DNA of 64,000 nt from Mixophyes australis (GCA_036250195.1 JAVHZZ010000004.1:162194404-162258403), one strand, 5' to 3'. Positions 54,010 through 63,957 are shown, counted from the stretch's first letter. A program made the numbers and translations. Notes: generated by a model from the sequence alone, not told the origin.

Positions 54010-55800
54010 ATGGAGTGGCGGTTTTTGTTTTTCTTTTGTTCCAGGATTTTCCTTGTTTTTACTTTTTCTAGGACATTCTATTTTTGTGAAGGAGGATGGA
54101 GGACGGAGGAGAGTTCTGGGAGTGATACGGATGAAATAGAGGCCGAAGAAAAGTTAATAGGATATCCTGAGCAGCCCATTATCAAACTTGGTCCAGGGGT
54201 TATGAAAAGGTCTGCTAGCTCAGGAACTCGGAGGCAGTGTGAGGGGCTATTGTCTGATGAGTATTGTATCTGCAAGTTCTGCAACTCCCTAGTTGACGAG
54301 AGATGCATCCAACGATGCCAGTCCCCCAGTACTCTGAATATAGGCGGGCATCCTTTGGAGGATTATCACTCCCTGGTGGGTAAGGTGCTAAACCAAACTG
54401 AGTGTTGGGTGTGCTCTCACGTGCCTCAAGGGCAGCATAACATAGGACTAGTGCCATTCCCGCTAAACATATCCGAAGTACTCGAATTAAGGGGTGGGAG
54501 GCCCATAGAAGGGAGGTACAATAACACTAGGTCCCCTAGTCTGACGCTTCGACAATACTCCATAGGCAGATCGTTGCTGTGCCTAAACATATCTCATGCA
54601 AAGCGCCTGGAGAATTGGGAGGCTGACCTATCAGATCAGACAATGGCTCGCCACACTCATTTTAGAGAGAGACTCACAAGGTCACTACTAGGCAGGAATG
54701 CTGATGGAAGTCACAAGTTAGGGCGTATAACCAAACATAAGAAGGTATCTATTGGAAAAGTCTCTACAGATAAATGTGAAAATATCATTAATGCCGACAC
54801 GTGTCTAGAGCAGATGGAGACACTAGGCATGGGTAGTTTTATCAAAACTCTGTGTGATATAATTCATGGGCATACTGTTCCTTATGTTCTCCCTGATGAT
54901 GTGTATTTTGTTTGTGGGAGGAAAGCTTATTCCTGGGTGACTCCGAGTTCCAAGGGCTTGTGTTTCTTAGCTAAACTGGTTCCTGAAATCATGACTATTA
55001 CTCATGAAGAAATGGTAGATATTCACAAGACTACATCACCACCATACATACACACACAGTATGAACACCGTGGCAAGAGAAATATGATTCCTGGTGAGGA
55101 ACCCATAGCTACAAAATTGATTAGTGAAACTGCTGGTTTCCAAGTTATGGTTGCTCTAGATCTCACCAGGACCGCTCGGGGAACATTAAACTTTAAATAT
55201 ATCCAAGACCTAGCTAAATTAATAGATAATATCACCGAGATGTATGATGACACTTTCAGGTATACTGGAAGGGAGCTACAAGCGTACAAGAAGGAGTTGG
55301 TGCAACATAGACTGGTACTAAATTATCTCACCTCTATTACTGGTGGGTACTGTGTGACACTGGCCACCCAGTTCGGTGTCAAATGTTGCACGTACATTAC
55401 TAATAATACAGAAGACCCTAAAGAGGTTATAGACCGGAAGATGGATGAAATTTTGCAGCTGAAATGGGAATTTCGAAAGAGCCATAATTCTTCGTTATAT
55501 GAGGTCGGGGAAAAGGTGGCGGGTTGGTTCTCATGGTTGAACCCAGCAAAATGGTTCTCCGGTCTGGGGGAGTGGGTACAGGAAATGGTTGCTAGTGTAG
55601 GTAAGCTCCTTCTCCTTATACTGGGTGTCATCTTAGCAATTGGTTTAGTTGTCAAATGTGTTCCTACTGTGTTGAAGTGTGGAAAACGGTCTCATGGGAG
55701 TAACACTGAGAAAGAGACTGAAAGGGTGGTACCAGATACCGAGATCATGGTCTGTGAAGAAGTATTGTATAATCCTGAACTTGAAACGGTGATTGGGTGA
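54010..55800 (+). CDS. env: Retroviral Env glycoprotein (endogenous, intact)
   Basis: Envelope precursor, inserted in the membrane and cut into surface and transmembrane subunits. The ATG at 54,010 begins a hydrophobic signal peptide (about residues 1-27); upstream in-frame TTG is not needed. 596 residues. The surface subunit has a CWVC motif at 132-135, the CxxC signature of gamma-type Env. A furin-type RGKR lies at 354-357. The transmembrane subunit has a heptad-like helix (~400-445), then C448 and paired C459-C460, a membrane span at ~530-550 and a ~45-residue tail. The cysteine spacing (ten residues before the pair) is longer than the common six, and no strongly hydrophobic fusion peptide directly follows the cut site. 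Probably translated from a spliced messenger. Confidence 0.92.
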   Translation: MEWRFLFFFCSRIFLVFTFSRTFYFCEGGWRTEESSGSDTDEIEAEEKLIGYPEQPIIKLGPGVMKRSASSGTRRQCEGLLSDEYCICKFCNSLVDERCIQRCQSPSTLNIGGHPLEDYHSLVGKVLNQTECWVCSHVPQGQHNIGLVPFPLNISEVLELRGGRPIEGRYNNTRSPSLTLRQYSIGRSLLCLNISHAKRLENWEADLSDQTMARHTHFRERLTRSLLGRNADGSHKLGRITKHKKVSIGKVSTDKCENIINADTCLEQMETLGMGSFIKTLCDIIHGHTVPYVLPDDVYFVCGRKAYSWVTPSSKGLCFLAKLVPEIMTITHEEMVDIHKTTSPPYIHTQYEHRGKRNMIPGEEPIATKLISETAGFQVMVALDLTRTARGTLNFKYIQDLAKLIDNITEMYDDTFRYTGRELQAYKKELVQHRLVLNYLTSITGGYCVTLATQFGVKCCTYITNNTEDPKEVIDRKMDEILQLKWEFRKSHNSSLYEVGEKVAGWFSWLNPAKWFSGLGEWVQEMVASVGKLLLLILGVILAIGLVVKCVPTVLKCGKRSHGSNTEKETERVVPDTEIMVCEEVLYNPELETVIG

Positions 55801-55816
55801 TAGTTTATTACACTAT

Positions 55817-55829
55817 CAAAGGGTGGAAC
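55817..55829 (+). promoter_or_regulatory. Proviral polypurine tract
   Basis: AAAGGGTGGAA followed by C directly abuts the 3' LTR start TGTCG. It is short and interrupted by one T but correctly placed. Confidence 0.7.
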
Positions 55830-56465
55830 TGTCGAAGTCAGCAAATTGGATAAAGTCATTTCAATTAAAGTCTAGCAAACTTGGTTGTCTTTGTCTGAAA
55901 AGATGCGTACGGTACGCATCGACGTACAAGGGAACGCTACGGCGTGAAAGGGCGTACGCATCCACTACACGTGGCAGCAACAGTAATTGGTCTTTTACCA
56001 TACATTCGCACAAACACGCATACTTATAAAATAGTACACATTATTGGTAGTTGCAACACATAGTCAGTTATGTCGAAATATAGTAGTATTTATATGTTAT
56101 ATCAGAGTTACATGCATATTAGTGAAATACACAGAACGGGTTAAAGGAATAACATCATGAGTGGTATCATAATGAACCTTGTTACATATCCTACTGTTTG
56201 ATGCGCTCTGCGAGGGAATCGCAGAGTGCATACGCAAGTTATGAATGATAGGGAATTATGAACTACTTAAGACTAAGGAATTCTGGCGGGAAGAGCAGAG
56301 CATACCCCCTGCAGAGATGACCCCCTCCTTTGGATTCCTTAGGATGAACCAGCCAATGATTGACGACCCCTTGGACATTCCTGAGACCCGGACCAATAGA
56401 TGCAAGCCATACCATCTTCATTGTATTACTGTATTTGATTGTGTATATAAGCAGCAGCTTGTGAT
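55830..56465 (+). repeat. Proviral 3' LTR, U3 portion
   Basis: 636 bases identical to 46,831-47,466 except A at 55,933. It includes the TATA box (56,444-56,451) and stops 14 bases later at the gypsy insertion. Confidence 0.95.
56461..56465. repeat. 5-bp target duplication of the nested gypsy, left copy
   Basis: GTGAT, repeated at 60,688-60,692. The 5' LTR has a single GTGAT at the equivalent place (47,462-47,466). Confidence 0.95.
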
Positions 56466-58399
56466 TGTCACGGGCACTAGGAGTCTTTACCCAGGGATCA
56501 CCAGGTGGTAGGCTTACCAGAGCAATGTAGATGGTAATAGGGTACTCTGGTAGCAGGGTGATCACGGAACAGGAAATGGTAGGTGATGAGATGCTCAGGA
56601 AAGTCTATGACTAGCAGCACTGGTAATATGGAGGTAATAATACACGAGGAACTGTATGGACAAGGGCACGTGAAGGTAGTCAGTGGTCTGCGATAGCAAG
56701 TTGTACCACTGCTATAGTGAGGAGGAATGTCCAACAGAAACGAGGAGGTGATGAGGGTCAGCGGTCTGCGGATAGCAAGTTGTACCGCTGTCTGAGTGAA
56801 GGAATGGAATCCAAGTGGAGGTATCCAGGTAGTCAGTGGTCTGCGATAGCAAGTTGTACCACTGCTATGTGAGAGGATACTGGAAACAGGTGATACAGGA
56901 AACAGGGATCAGTGGTCTGCCATCAGCAAGTTGTACCACTGAATATATATGTGAGGAGGTGCACGGGGAGAGACTGCAACACAGGATGTACACGGGCACC
57001 TTAAACACGATCCACAGTAATATGCACAATATATATAAATGACTGAACAGATCTGCAAATATAGAAAGTCTCTTGAAGTAATCCAGCACAAGATAACACA
57101 GTCAATGATGGCAATAGACTCAGCGGATAGCAGACTCCAGAGGAGAACCAACACAGTCCAGCAAGATATGCAATACACCAGCACAGTCAATGAGAAGTAT
57201 GCATACCGTGGTTCAGAAGCAGGCAGTCAGATAGGAGTGCAGCGATACCTGAGCGGCAGGAGGCCGGCAGGATGAGAAGTCCCTGGATGGATGAGGCAGG
57301 GGTCTAGTAGGTGCAGCGCACAGGTAAGTAGACCAACAGGGACACAAATCCACAGGAATCAGTAGAACGTGGAACTGGACTCATGGAGGACCCAGGAGAA
57401 TGGAGATGATCTAGCAGAGGAGTAGCTGATGAGATACGAATCCAATGCTGACAGGAGGGTAGAGACCAGCGGGACACAGGAAGGCGTGGAGAGCGGATCA
57501 GCAGTAGATGGACGATAGCGCTGACAGCAGCAGCAGGACTCTGCAGACACACGGAGGTAACCAGTAGCAACCAACAGGTGCCAATAGCGATGGAACACGG
57601 GAGAGCAGAGTAGACCAGGAGCTGTTGATCACGGAGAGTAGCGGATGGCAATAATAGCAGCAGTCTCGAGGAAACACGGGAGAGATGAGAGGAGGCTGCC
57701 GTGCACAGGGGCAGCGGATAGGAATCAGCTAACAGTCACGATGATGGAACACAGACGAGTTGCAAGCTGCAGACTGTAGTGCACGGAGGCAGCGGATAGG
57801 AATCAGCTAACAGTCACGATGATGAACACAGACGAGTTGCAAGCTGGAGACTGTAGTGCACGGAGGCAGCGGATAGGAATCAGCTCACAGACTTGATGAT
57901 GAACAGGTGAGTGGATGTGGAGAGAAGGCTGTAGTGCATGGAGGCAGCGGATAGGAATCAGCAAACAGTCACAATGGAATATGATAGCGTTGAAGTGGTA
58001 TAGAAGACTGTAGTGCACGGAGGCAGCGGATAGGAATCAGCTAACAGTCACGATGATACAGTAGATGGTAGAAGTGGTATGGGAACCACAGTAGTAGAAG
58101 TGGTTTGGAAACCACAGAGGTAGAAGTGGTTTGGAAACCACAGGAATCAGCAGCGCTGAATACACGAGGAAACACAGGAACACCTTCAGAGACTCATGGG
58201 GAATGAGACTCCAAGATCAGGCAACGTGGTGTTGACCACAGGTGCTTAATATAGGGAGTGTTGCCTGATCTGCCAATTGAGTTAAAGGAACATACACTGA
58301 AGTATAGGAAAGGGCTGCGCATGCGCAGACCCTCAGGATGGAGGACGACCACGGTTCCTAAATGTCCGGGAAGAAGCACTCACAGTCCGGTGAGTGACA
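56466..58399 (-). repeat. Miniature gypsy LTR, 3' copy by element orientation
   Basis: Contains repeated AGTCAGTGGTCTGCGATAGCAAGTTGTACC modules, several GTAGTGCACGGAGGCAGCGG modules (57,690-58,040) and GTAGAAGTGGT-TGG-AACCACAG modules. Against the other copy, I count about 30 differences before ~57,320 and about 6 after it. Confidence 0.93.
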
Positions 58400-58418
58400 G
58401 TACCCCCCCTTTTAAAGG
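58400..58418 (-). promoter_or_regulatory. Gypsy polypurine tract
   Basis: On the minus strand the run A4G7 followed by TAC abuts the LTR start TGTCACTCACC. The same design occurs at 12,637-12,663. Confidence 0.75.
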
Positions 58419-58750
58419 TGGGCACAGAACGCCTGGAACCGGGCTTGTCCGGATATTTGGAATAAAACTTCTTCAAAAGGGCAGGAGCATTAAGATCTTC
58501 AGCTTTGATCCAAGAGCGCTCCTCAGGACCAAAGCCCTTCCAATGAACGAGGAAACGGAGGACTCCTCGCGAAATTTTTGCGTCTAGTACCTCAGTAATC
58601 TCGAAATCCTCCTCCTGATGAACTTGAACTGGCTGCGGAGCTGAGGGAGGATTTGAGAAACGGTTGATAATAAGAGGTTTGAGTAAAGACACATGGAAGG
58701 CATTAGAAATCCGAAGATTCTTAGGAAGAAGAAGTTTCACACATACTGGA
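58419..58750 (-). pseudogene. Gypsy integrase C-terminal chromodomain fragment
   Basis: The minus-strand frame opens directly after the LTR with KLLLPKNLRISNAFHVSLLK, the end of the integrase C-terminal domain. A chromodomain follows: EEDFEITEVLDAKI, LVHWKGFGPEERSWI. It is uninterrupted until it reads into the polypurine tract. The chromodomain would bind histone tails during targeting, but with no catalytic core it cannot integrate DNA. Strong likeness to the chromodomain at 12,430-12,580 shows the two gypsy elements are of related lineages. Confidence 0.9.
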
Positions 58751-60687
58751 TGTCACGGGCACTAGGAGTCTTTACCCAGGGATCACCAGGTGGTAGGCTT
58801 ACCAGAGCAATGTAGATGGTAATAGGGTACTCTGGTAGCTGGGTGATCACGGAACAGGAAATGGTAACTGATGAGATGCTCAGGAAAGTCTATGACTAGC
58901 AGCACTGGTAATATGGAGGTAATAATACACGAGGAACTGTATGGACAAGGGCACGTGAAGGTAGTCAGTGGTCTGCGATAGCAAGTTGTACCACTGCTAT
59001 AGTGAGGAGGAATGTCCAACAGAGACAAGGAGGTGATGAGAGTCAGCGGTCTGCGGATAGCAAGTTGTACCGCTGTCTGAGTGAAGGAATGGAATCCAAG
59101 TGGAGGTATCCGGGTAGACAGGGGTCTGCGGTAGCAAGTTGTACCACTGCTATGTGAGAGGATACTGGAACAGGTGATACAGGAAACAGGGATCAGTGGT
59201 CTGTCATGAGCAAGTTGTACCACTGAATATATATGTGAGGAGGTGCACGGGGAGAGACTGCAACACAGGATATACACAGGCACCTTATACACGATCCACA
59301 GTAATATGCACAATATATATATATAAATGACTGAGCAGGTCTGCAAATCTAGAAAGTCACTTGAAGTAGTCCAGCACAAGATAACACAGTCAATGATGGC
59401 AAAAGACTCAGCGGATAGCAGACTCCAGAGAGAACCAAACACAGTCCAGCAAGATATGCAATACACCAGCACAGTCAATGAGAAGTATGCATACCGTGGT
59501 TCAGAAGCAGGTAGTCAGATAGGAGTGCAGCGATACCTGAGCGGCAGGAGGCCGACTGGATGAGAAGTCCCTGGATGGATGAGGCAGCGGTCTAGTAGGT
59601 GCAGCGCACAGGTAAGTAGACCAACAGGGACACGAATCCACAGGAATCAGTAACACGTGGAACTGGACTCATGGAGGACCCAGGAGAATGGAGATGATCT
59701 AGCAGAGGAGTAGCTGATGAGATACGAATCCAATGCTGACAGGAGGGTAGAGACCAGCGGGACACAGGAAGGCGTGGAGAGCGGATCAGCAGTAGATGGA
59801 CGATAGCGCTGACAGCAGCAGCAGGACTCTGCGGACACACGGAGGTAACCAGTAGCAACCAACAGGTGCCAATAGCGATGGAACACGGGAGAGCAGAGTA
59901 GACCAGGAGCTGTTGATCACGGAGAGTAGCGGATGGCAATAATAGCAGCAGTCTCGAGGAAACACGGGAGAGATGAGAGGAGGCTGCCGTGCACAGGGGC
60001 AGCGGATAGGAATCAGCTAACAGTCACGATGATGGAACACAGACGAGTTGCAAGCTGCAGACTGTAGTGCACGGAGGCAGCGGATAGGAATCAGCTAACA
60101 GTTACGATGATGAACACAGACGAGTTGCAAGCTGGAGACTGTAGTGCACGGAGGCAGCGGATAGGAATCAGCTCACAGACTTGATGATGAACAGGTGAGT
60201 GGATGTGGAGAGAAGGCTGTAGTGCACGGAGGCAGCGGATAGGAATCAGCAAACAGTCACAATGGAATATGATAGCGTTGAAGTGGTATAGAAGACTGTA
60301 GTGCACGGAGGCAGCGGATAGGAATCAGCTAACAGTCACGATGATACAGTAGATGGTAGAAGTGGTATGGGAACCACAGTAGTAGAAGTGGTTTGGAAAC
60401 CACAGAGGTAGAAGTGGTTTGGAAACCACAGGAATCAGCAGCGCTGAATACACGAGGAAACACAGGAACACCTTCAGAGACTCATGGGGAATGAGACTCC
60501 AAGATCAGGCAACGTGGTGTTGACCACAGGTGCTTAATATAGGGAGTGTTGCCTGATCTGCCAATTGAGTTAAAGGAACATACACTGAAGTATAGGAAAG
60601 GGCTGCGCATGCGCAGACCCTCAGGATGGAGGACGACCACGGTTCCTAAATGTCCGGGAAGAAGCACTCACAGTCCGGTGAGTGACA
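58751..60687 (-). repeat. Miniature gypsy LTR, 5' copy by element orientation
   Basis: Same repeat modules as the other copy. Differences include a TATA length change near 59,315 and two short indels. The internal region abuts it directly, with no primer-binding site. Confidence 0.93.
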
Positions 60688-60692
60688 GTGAT

Positions 60693-60895
60693 CCAGAGTG
60701 CAGACTTCTTGTCCCCAGACTTCAGGATTGAATGACTGCACTGGATCCAGAGCGCCTGCGATAAGTAACGGCTGTATTTACTATTACTTCGCTTGAGCAT
60801 ATTTTTTCCACTTATTGCGAATAAATCTTTGTGCGTTGGAAACACAAATCGAGGTTCGACAATCGTTATTGGTTAGCGACAATACGCACATAACA
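60693..60895 (+). repeat. Proviral 3' LTR, R-U5 portion
   Basis: 203 bases identical to 47,467-47,669. Contains the AATAAA signal at 60,820-60,825 and ends CACATAACA before the GACC duplication. Confidence 0.95.
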
Positions 60896-61311
60896 GACCA
60901 TACACAGGACACGTGGTCATCCCCTAAGGTTAGAGGAGAGGAAATTTCACAACCAGCAAAGAAAGGGGTTCTTTACAGTAAGGGCAGTCAAGATATGGAA
61001 TTCATTGCCAGGGAAGGTTGTGATGGCAGATTCAATAGATATGTTTAAGAAAGGGTTAGACAAATTTTTAGCGGAAAGGTGTATCCAGGTATACGACCAT
61101 TAATTTAAAATGAAGGATAGTAGTGGATATAGGGTAAAAATAGGACTGCAATATTGAGTCTGGGGGGATTTTCACAATTGAAACAGATTGGCGGTTGCTT
61201 ACTCTGGATCAATTTCAAATATAAGTGCAGGATCGCAGGAGATCCAAAATAGGTTGAACTTGATGGACTGGTGTCTTTTTTCAACCTCATCAACTATGTA
61301 TTTAACTTATG
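60896..61311 (+). pseudogene. CR1-type LINE, 3' portion after the provirus
   Basis: Continues the LINE frame broken at 46,830: a VKIWNSLPGKVVMADSIDMF block (~60,986-61,046) and FKKGLDKFL follow, the usual end of this ORF2. The 3' untranslated part ends with AGGTTGAACTTGATGGACTG and TTTTTTCAACCTCATCAACTATGTA, a typical stem-like LINE terminus at ~61,300-61,311. Confidence 0.85.
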
Positions 61312-61416
61312 TGCAAAACAGAATACTAATTTGTAACCCTTGCATTGTAACATGATTTTGCCCAGGAGACTGAAATAAGACGTTTCTTGAGTTAAGATCC
61401 TTAATTAATCAGGCCT
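61300..61416. mobile_element. Right part of TIR element that hosts the nest
   Basis: Inverted match to 45,114-45,210: GTATTTAACTTATGTGCAAAA near the inside and CTTAATTAATCAGGCC at the outer end. Between these it has about 25 extra bases relative to the left arm. The target duplication could not be determined. Confidence 0.8.
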
Positions 61417-61477
61417 GGTGTCCTAATGGGATCTAACTTATGTCCCACTGTATGAGTCAACCCATCTTAGTAGGTGT

Positions 61478-61533
61478 GTGTGTGCGTGTGTGCGCGTGTG
61501 CGTGTGCGTGTGCGCGCGCGTGTGTGCGTGTCT
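61478..61533. repeat. (TG/CG)n microsatellite
   Basis: Alternating purine-pyrimidine run of GTGTGTGCGCG type, a potential Z-DNA former. Confidence 0.9.
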
Positions 61534-62580
61534 TTCAGTTTTAAGAACACTTTTGTCATTCTAAAAATTAATTTATGTGTTTCTCAATATATAGGTAAGG
61601 TATTCTTTTATTTAAAAAAAAGTGATATAACTTAAATTTTGGATTTCTAGTGGTTTTTTTTTCCAGTATTGCAAGGCTCTGTTTATAGTGCCTATCATAT
61701 TATACAGTAAGAGTTATCATGGGTATACTGTTAGGCTGAAATGTAAGTCTTCTCTTTCCTTACATGGACTATAATGAATTATACAGTTTATACAATTTAA
61801 AAATAAAATATTGCAATTTATGAGCAGTGTTAGATCTACCAACAAGGTAAATACCATTAACTGATACTACTGCTTTAAACAAAATGACAGTTTTGAATTG
61901 TCTTCCTTTTGCTGCCACTCAAAATTTGATGCCTGAGACAGCTAAGGGATTATTACAGGCACATAGGCTGAATCTGTATAATGATGAAAGTCAGTAAATA
62001 TTTAGTATTTCATCAGTAGGTACTACTTACATTGAGTTCTTATATGTGTGGTCTCTTTGTCTAAGCCTAGGTCCACTTTAGGCTGATTCTGGAATCTCAT
62101 ATGACATTTCCCCTTTATAGCATTCTCAGTCTGTGTGGAACAATGCAAATATAACTGCATGTGTCTAGAACTTTACACTTTATCAATACTGAAATTGCTG
62201 TCTCCGTGAAAGTCATCATATCTGTCTGAATCTGAGAGAAAGGTTACTGGTGACAGGTATATGCCTGACTAACCAGCAAATGGCACATTTTGTGACACTA
62301 TATTTGCTCTATTACTAGCTAGTGAGGCTTAAAAGACTGAGGTTAAAAAACATGTTAGGACTTGTAGTTCCATAGGAACTTGTCAGGTCTAGAGCTCAAT
62401 TCCCAAAAATATACAATTGGTTTAAAATATAAAAGACAATTGAAGGAATTGCCCTTCCAGCACTGATGCTTTGCACAAATCAGTTTAATCCTGTTTTTTT
62501 GAGACTGCACTAATGTTAACAGCATGTGCATATTAGCCGTTATTTTTGTGGGCTCATCATATAAAAAAAAATATCAATAA
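61534..62580. other. No recognised gene
   Basis: AT-rich DNA, with a CTTGTAGTTCCATAGGAAC palindrome-like remnant near 62,360 but no coding domain. Confidence 0.45.
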
Positions 62581-62584
62581 ATGC

Positions 62585-63158
62585 TGTCATGGATCTCCCC
62601 ATCTGACACCATCTCTCCTGCTGCCCTCCTCTGGTTGCCTCTTCTTCTCTCACACACTTAGGCCTGGGAGTCAGTGAGTTGGTTCTGTGGGTGTCTGTAT
62701 GTCTCCATGCTGCACCTTACGCTTCATACCCCCTGAGCCATCTCTCTCATTCTCCTTTTTTGAGGTCTACACCATTCACCTTTGTGTTGTAGTCATCTAC
62801 CTCCCATTGTCTAACAACTTGCCACCCGGCTCCCCCACTTTCTCTCCTCCAGCCTCTCCTCCCTCATCTTGGGCAACTTCAATATCCCAATTGACATCCC
62901 AGCTGACCCTGTTGCCTCCAAAATTCTCTCTCTGTTGTCATCTCTTGGCCTCTCTCAGTGGACTTCTTGTCCTTGCACTCTAGTAGCTATTCCCTTGATC
63001 TGGCCTTCATGCATTGCTGTGAAATCACTGATCTCACAAAGTCCCCTTTCTGATCCTAAGCTCTTTCCTTCAGCCTTTCCCTACCCCCTTCACCTCCTCC
63101 ATCTACAAAGGCCACTCTCACCAAGTGCAACCTTGATGCTGTTAGGTCCGTCTGATCA
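62585..63158 (+). pseudogene. L2/CR1-like LINE endonuclease relic
   Basis: Plus-strand counterpart of the relic at 1-801. Blocks: PPEPSLSFSFFEVYT (~62,729-62,773), a degenerate GNFN-IPIDIP block (~62,872-62,898; the usual D of GDFN reads N), LLSSLGLSQWTS (~62,937), a DLAFMHC-like block after a frame change (~62,997), and a final SDHVT-like block at ~63,150, where the next LTR begins. It is broken by frame changes. Confidence 0.65.
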
Positions 63159-63289
63159 TGTGACCTGAGAGGTGGAGAATTCAAACTTCCCCACTATTTA
63201 GTCTTCACTCTGACACTTTCCTGTGTCAGAGCAACAAGTGTACTTAGCGTCTGGCTGCTCCTGATCCCTGTACTTTCCCTGTGCACTTC

Positions 63290-63485
63290 TCCCTGTGAAT
63301 ACTGGCTGACTTTTTGTGTACTGACCTGGCTTGTCTATTTAACTCTGCATCTGCTGAATCCCTGGCAACACGAAGTGGCTGACCTTCTGAGTACCGACCC
63401 GGCTTGTCTGATTAACCCTGCATCTGCTGAATCCCTGGCAACATGCACTGGCTGACCTTCTGTGAACCGAATCGGCTACAGTTCC
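63290..63485. repeat. Tandem repeat, ~67 bp x 3
   Basis: Units share TGGCTGACCTTCTGTG, ACCGACCCGGCTTGTCTGAT and CTGCATCTGCTGAATCCCTG; the third unit is partial. Confidence 0.85.
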
Positions 63486-63610
63486 TGACTCCTCTCGTGT
63501 TTGTCTCCTCGTGCCTCTCTACTAGACAGCAAGGTACGTCTGGCTTCCTACTTACAGTTAAGCTGTTTAATATCCAGCTAGACGAGGCCTTATACTGTGT
63601 TCCCAGAACC

Positions 63611-63730
63611 GTTCACACTACTACTATTATTATTATCTTTTATTTGTTAGGCGCCACAAGGTTTCCGCAGCGCCGTACACAGTACAAACAGTAGACTAAA
63701 CAGGGTAAAACAGTACAAACCAATAAACAA
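63611..63730. repeat. Small interspersed repeat inside the LTR
   Basis: An ATT run, then CTTTTATTTGTTAGGCGCCA and CCGCAGCGCCGTACACAGTA, interrupts the LTR. From memory this GCGCCACAAGG / CGCAGCGCCGTAC block is dispersed in frog genomes. Boundaries are not clear. Confidence 0.4.
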
Positions 63731-63957
63731 AAATACCAATGCTTCAGAAACTCCAGGCTGGCCTGGACTATCTCTACTATCCCTAGGCTAACCTAGGGGC
63801 CGCAATCTGCAGGCCTCCGGCAGCTAAAACCATCCCGCCTTGCGGCGATTCTTGGAGAAGACCGGGGGTCCGTTAGACTCCGCGCCCTGGGAAGGCCAGT
63901 GCCAATACCGGTTGGTAGTTGTCTCCAGTGAGACGTAACAGTTTGCTCTGACCCATT

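Larger units (their letters stand above)
56466..60687 (-). mobile_element. Miniature Ty3/gypsy chromovirus, internally deleted
   Basis: A 4,222-bp insert with GTGAT on both sides. Two LTR-like copies (56,466-58,399, 1,934 bp; 58,751-60,687, 1,937 bp) begin TGTCACGGGC and end GTGAGTGACA as read on the plus strand. Only 351 bases lie between them, encoding a chromodomain on the minus strand next to a polypurine tract, so the element is oriented minus. Gag, protease, reverse transcriptase, most of integrase and the primer site are gone. It would have needed proteins from a related full-length element. Confidence 0.92.
46831..60895 (+). mobile_element. Endogenous retrovirus, class I (gamma/epsilon-like), ORFs intact
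   Basis: A complete provirus: LTR (46,831-47,669), tRNA-Pro-type primer site, ~1 kb leader, gag, pro-pol in the same frame after one UAG, env, polypurine tract, LTR (55,830-56,465 plus 60,693-60,895), with GACC duplicated outside. The two LTRs are both 839 bp and I find a single difference (C at 46,934, A at 55,933). gag, pol and env have no internal stop. A 4,222-bp gypsy element plus a 5-bp duplication splits the 3' LTR. Simple genome plan, single CCHC knuckle, PPPY late motif and CxxC in the surface subunit all point to class I retroviruses. Confidence 0.95.
63159..63940 (+). repeat. 5' LTR of a gypsy-like element (window edge)
   Basis: Starts TGTGACCTGAGAGG, ends GAGACGTAACA, and is followed by gag-like sequence. 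Its end-proximal part (GGAGAAGACC..CCGTTAGACTCCGC) resembles the solo LTR at 14,523-16,088. The left limit is inferred from the end of LINE similarity. Confidence 0.55.

Noticed and set aside
54010..55800. Domesticated syncytin-like host gene
   Set aside because: Env sits in a complete provirus with near-identical LTRs and intact gag and pol. Nothing in the sequence shows selection for a host role.
56466..60687. Tandem duplication of a 2.3 kb unit instead of an LTR element
   Set aside because: The unit is bounded by GTGAT target duplications, begins TG and ends CA, and has a polypurine tract and integrase chromodomain between the copies.
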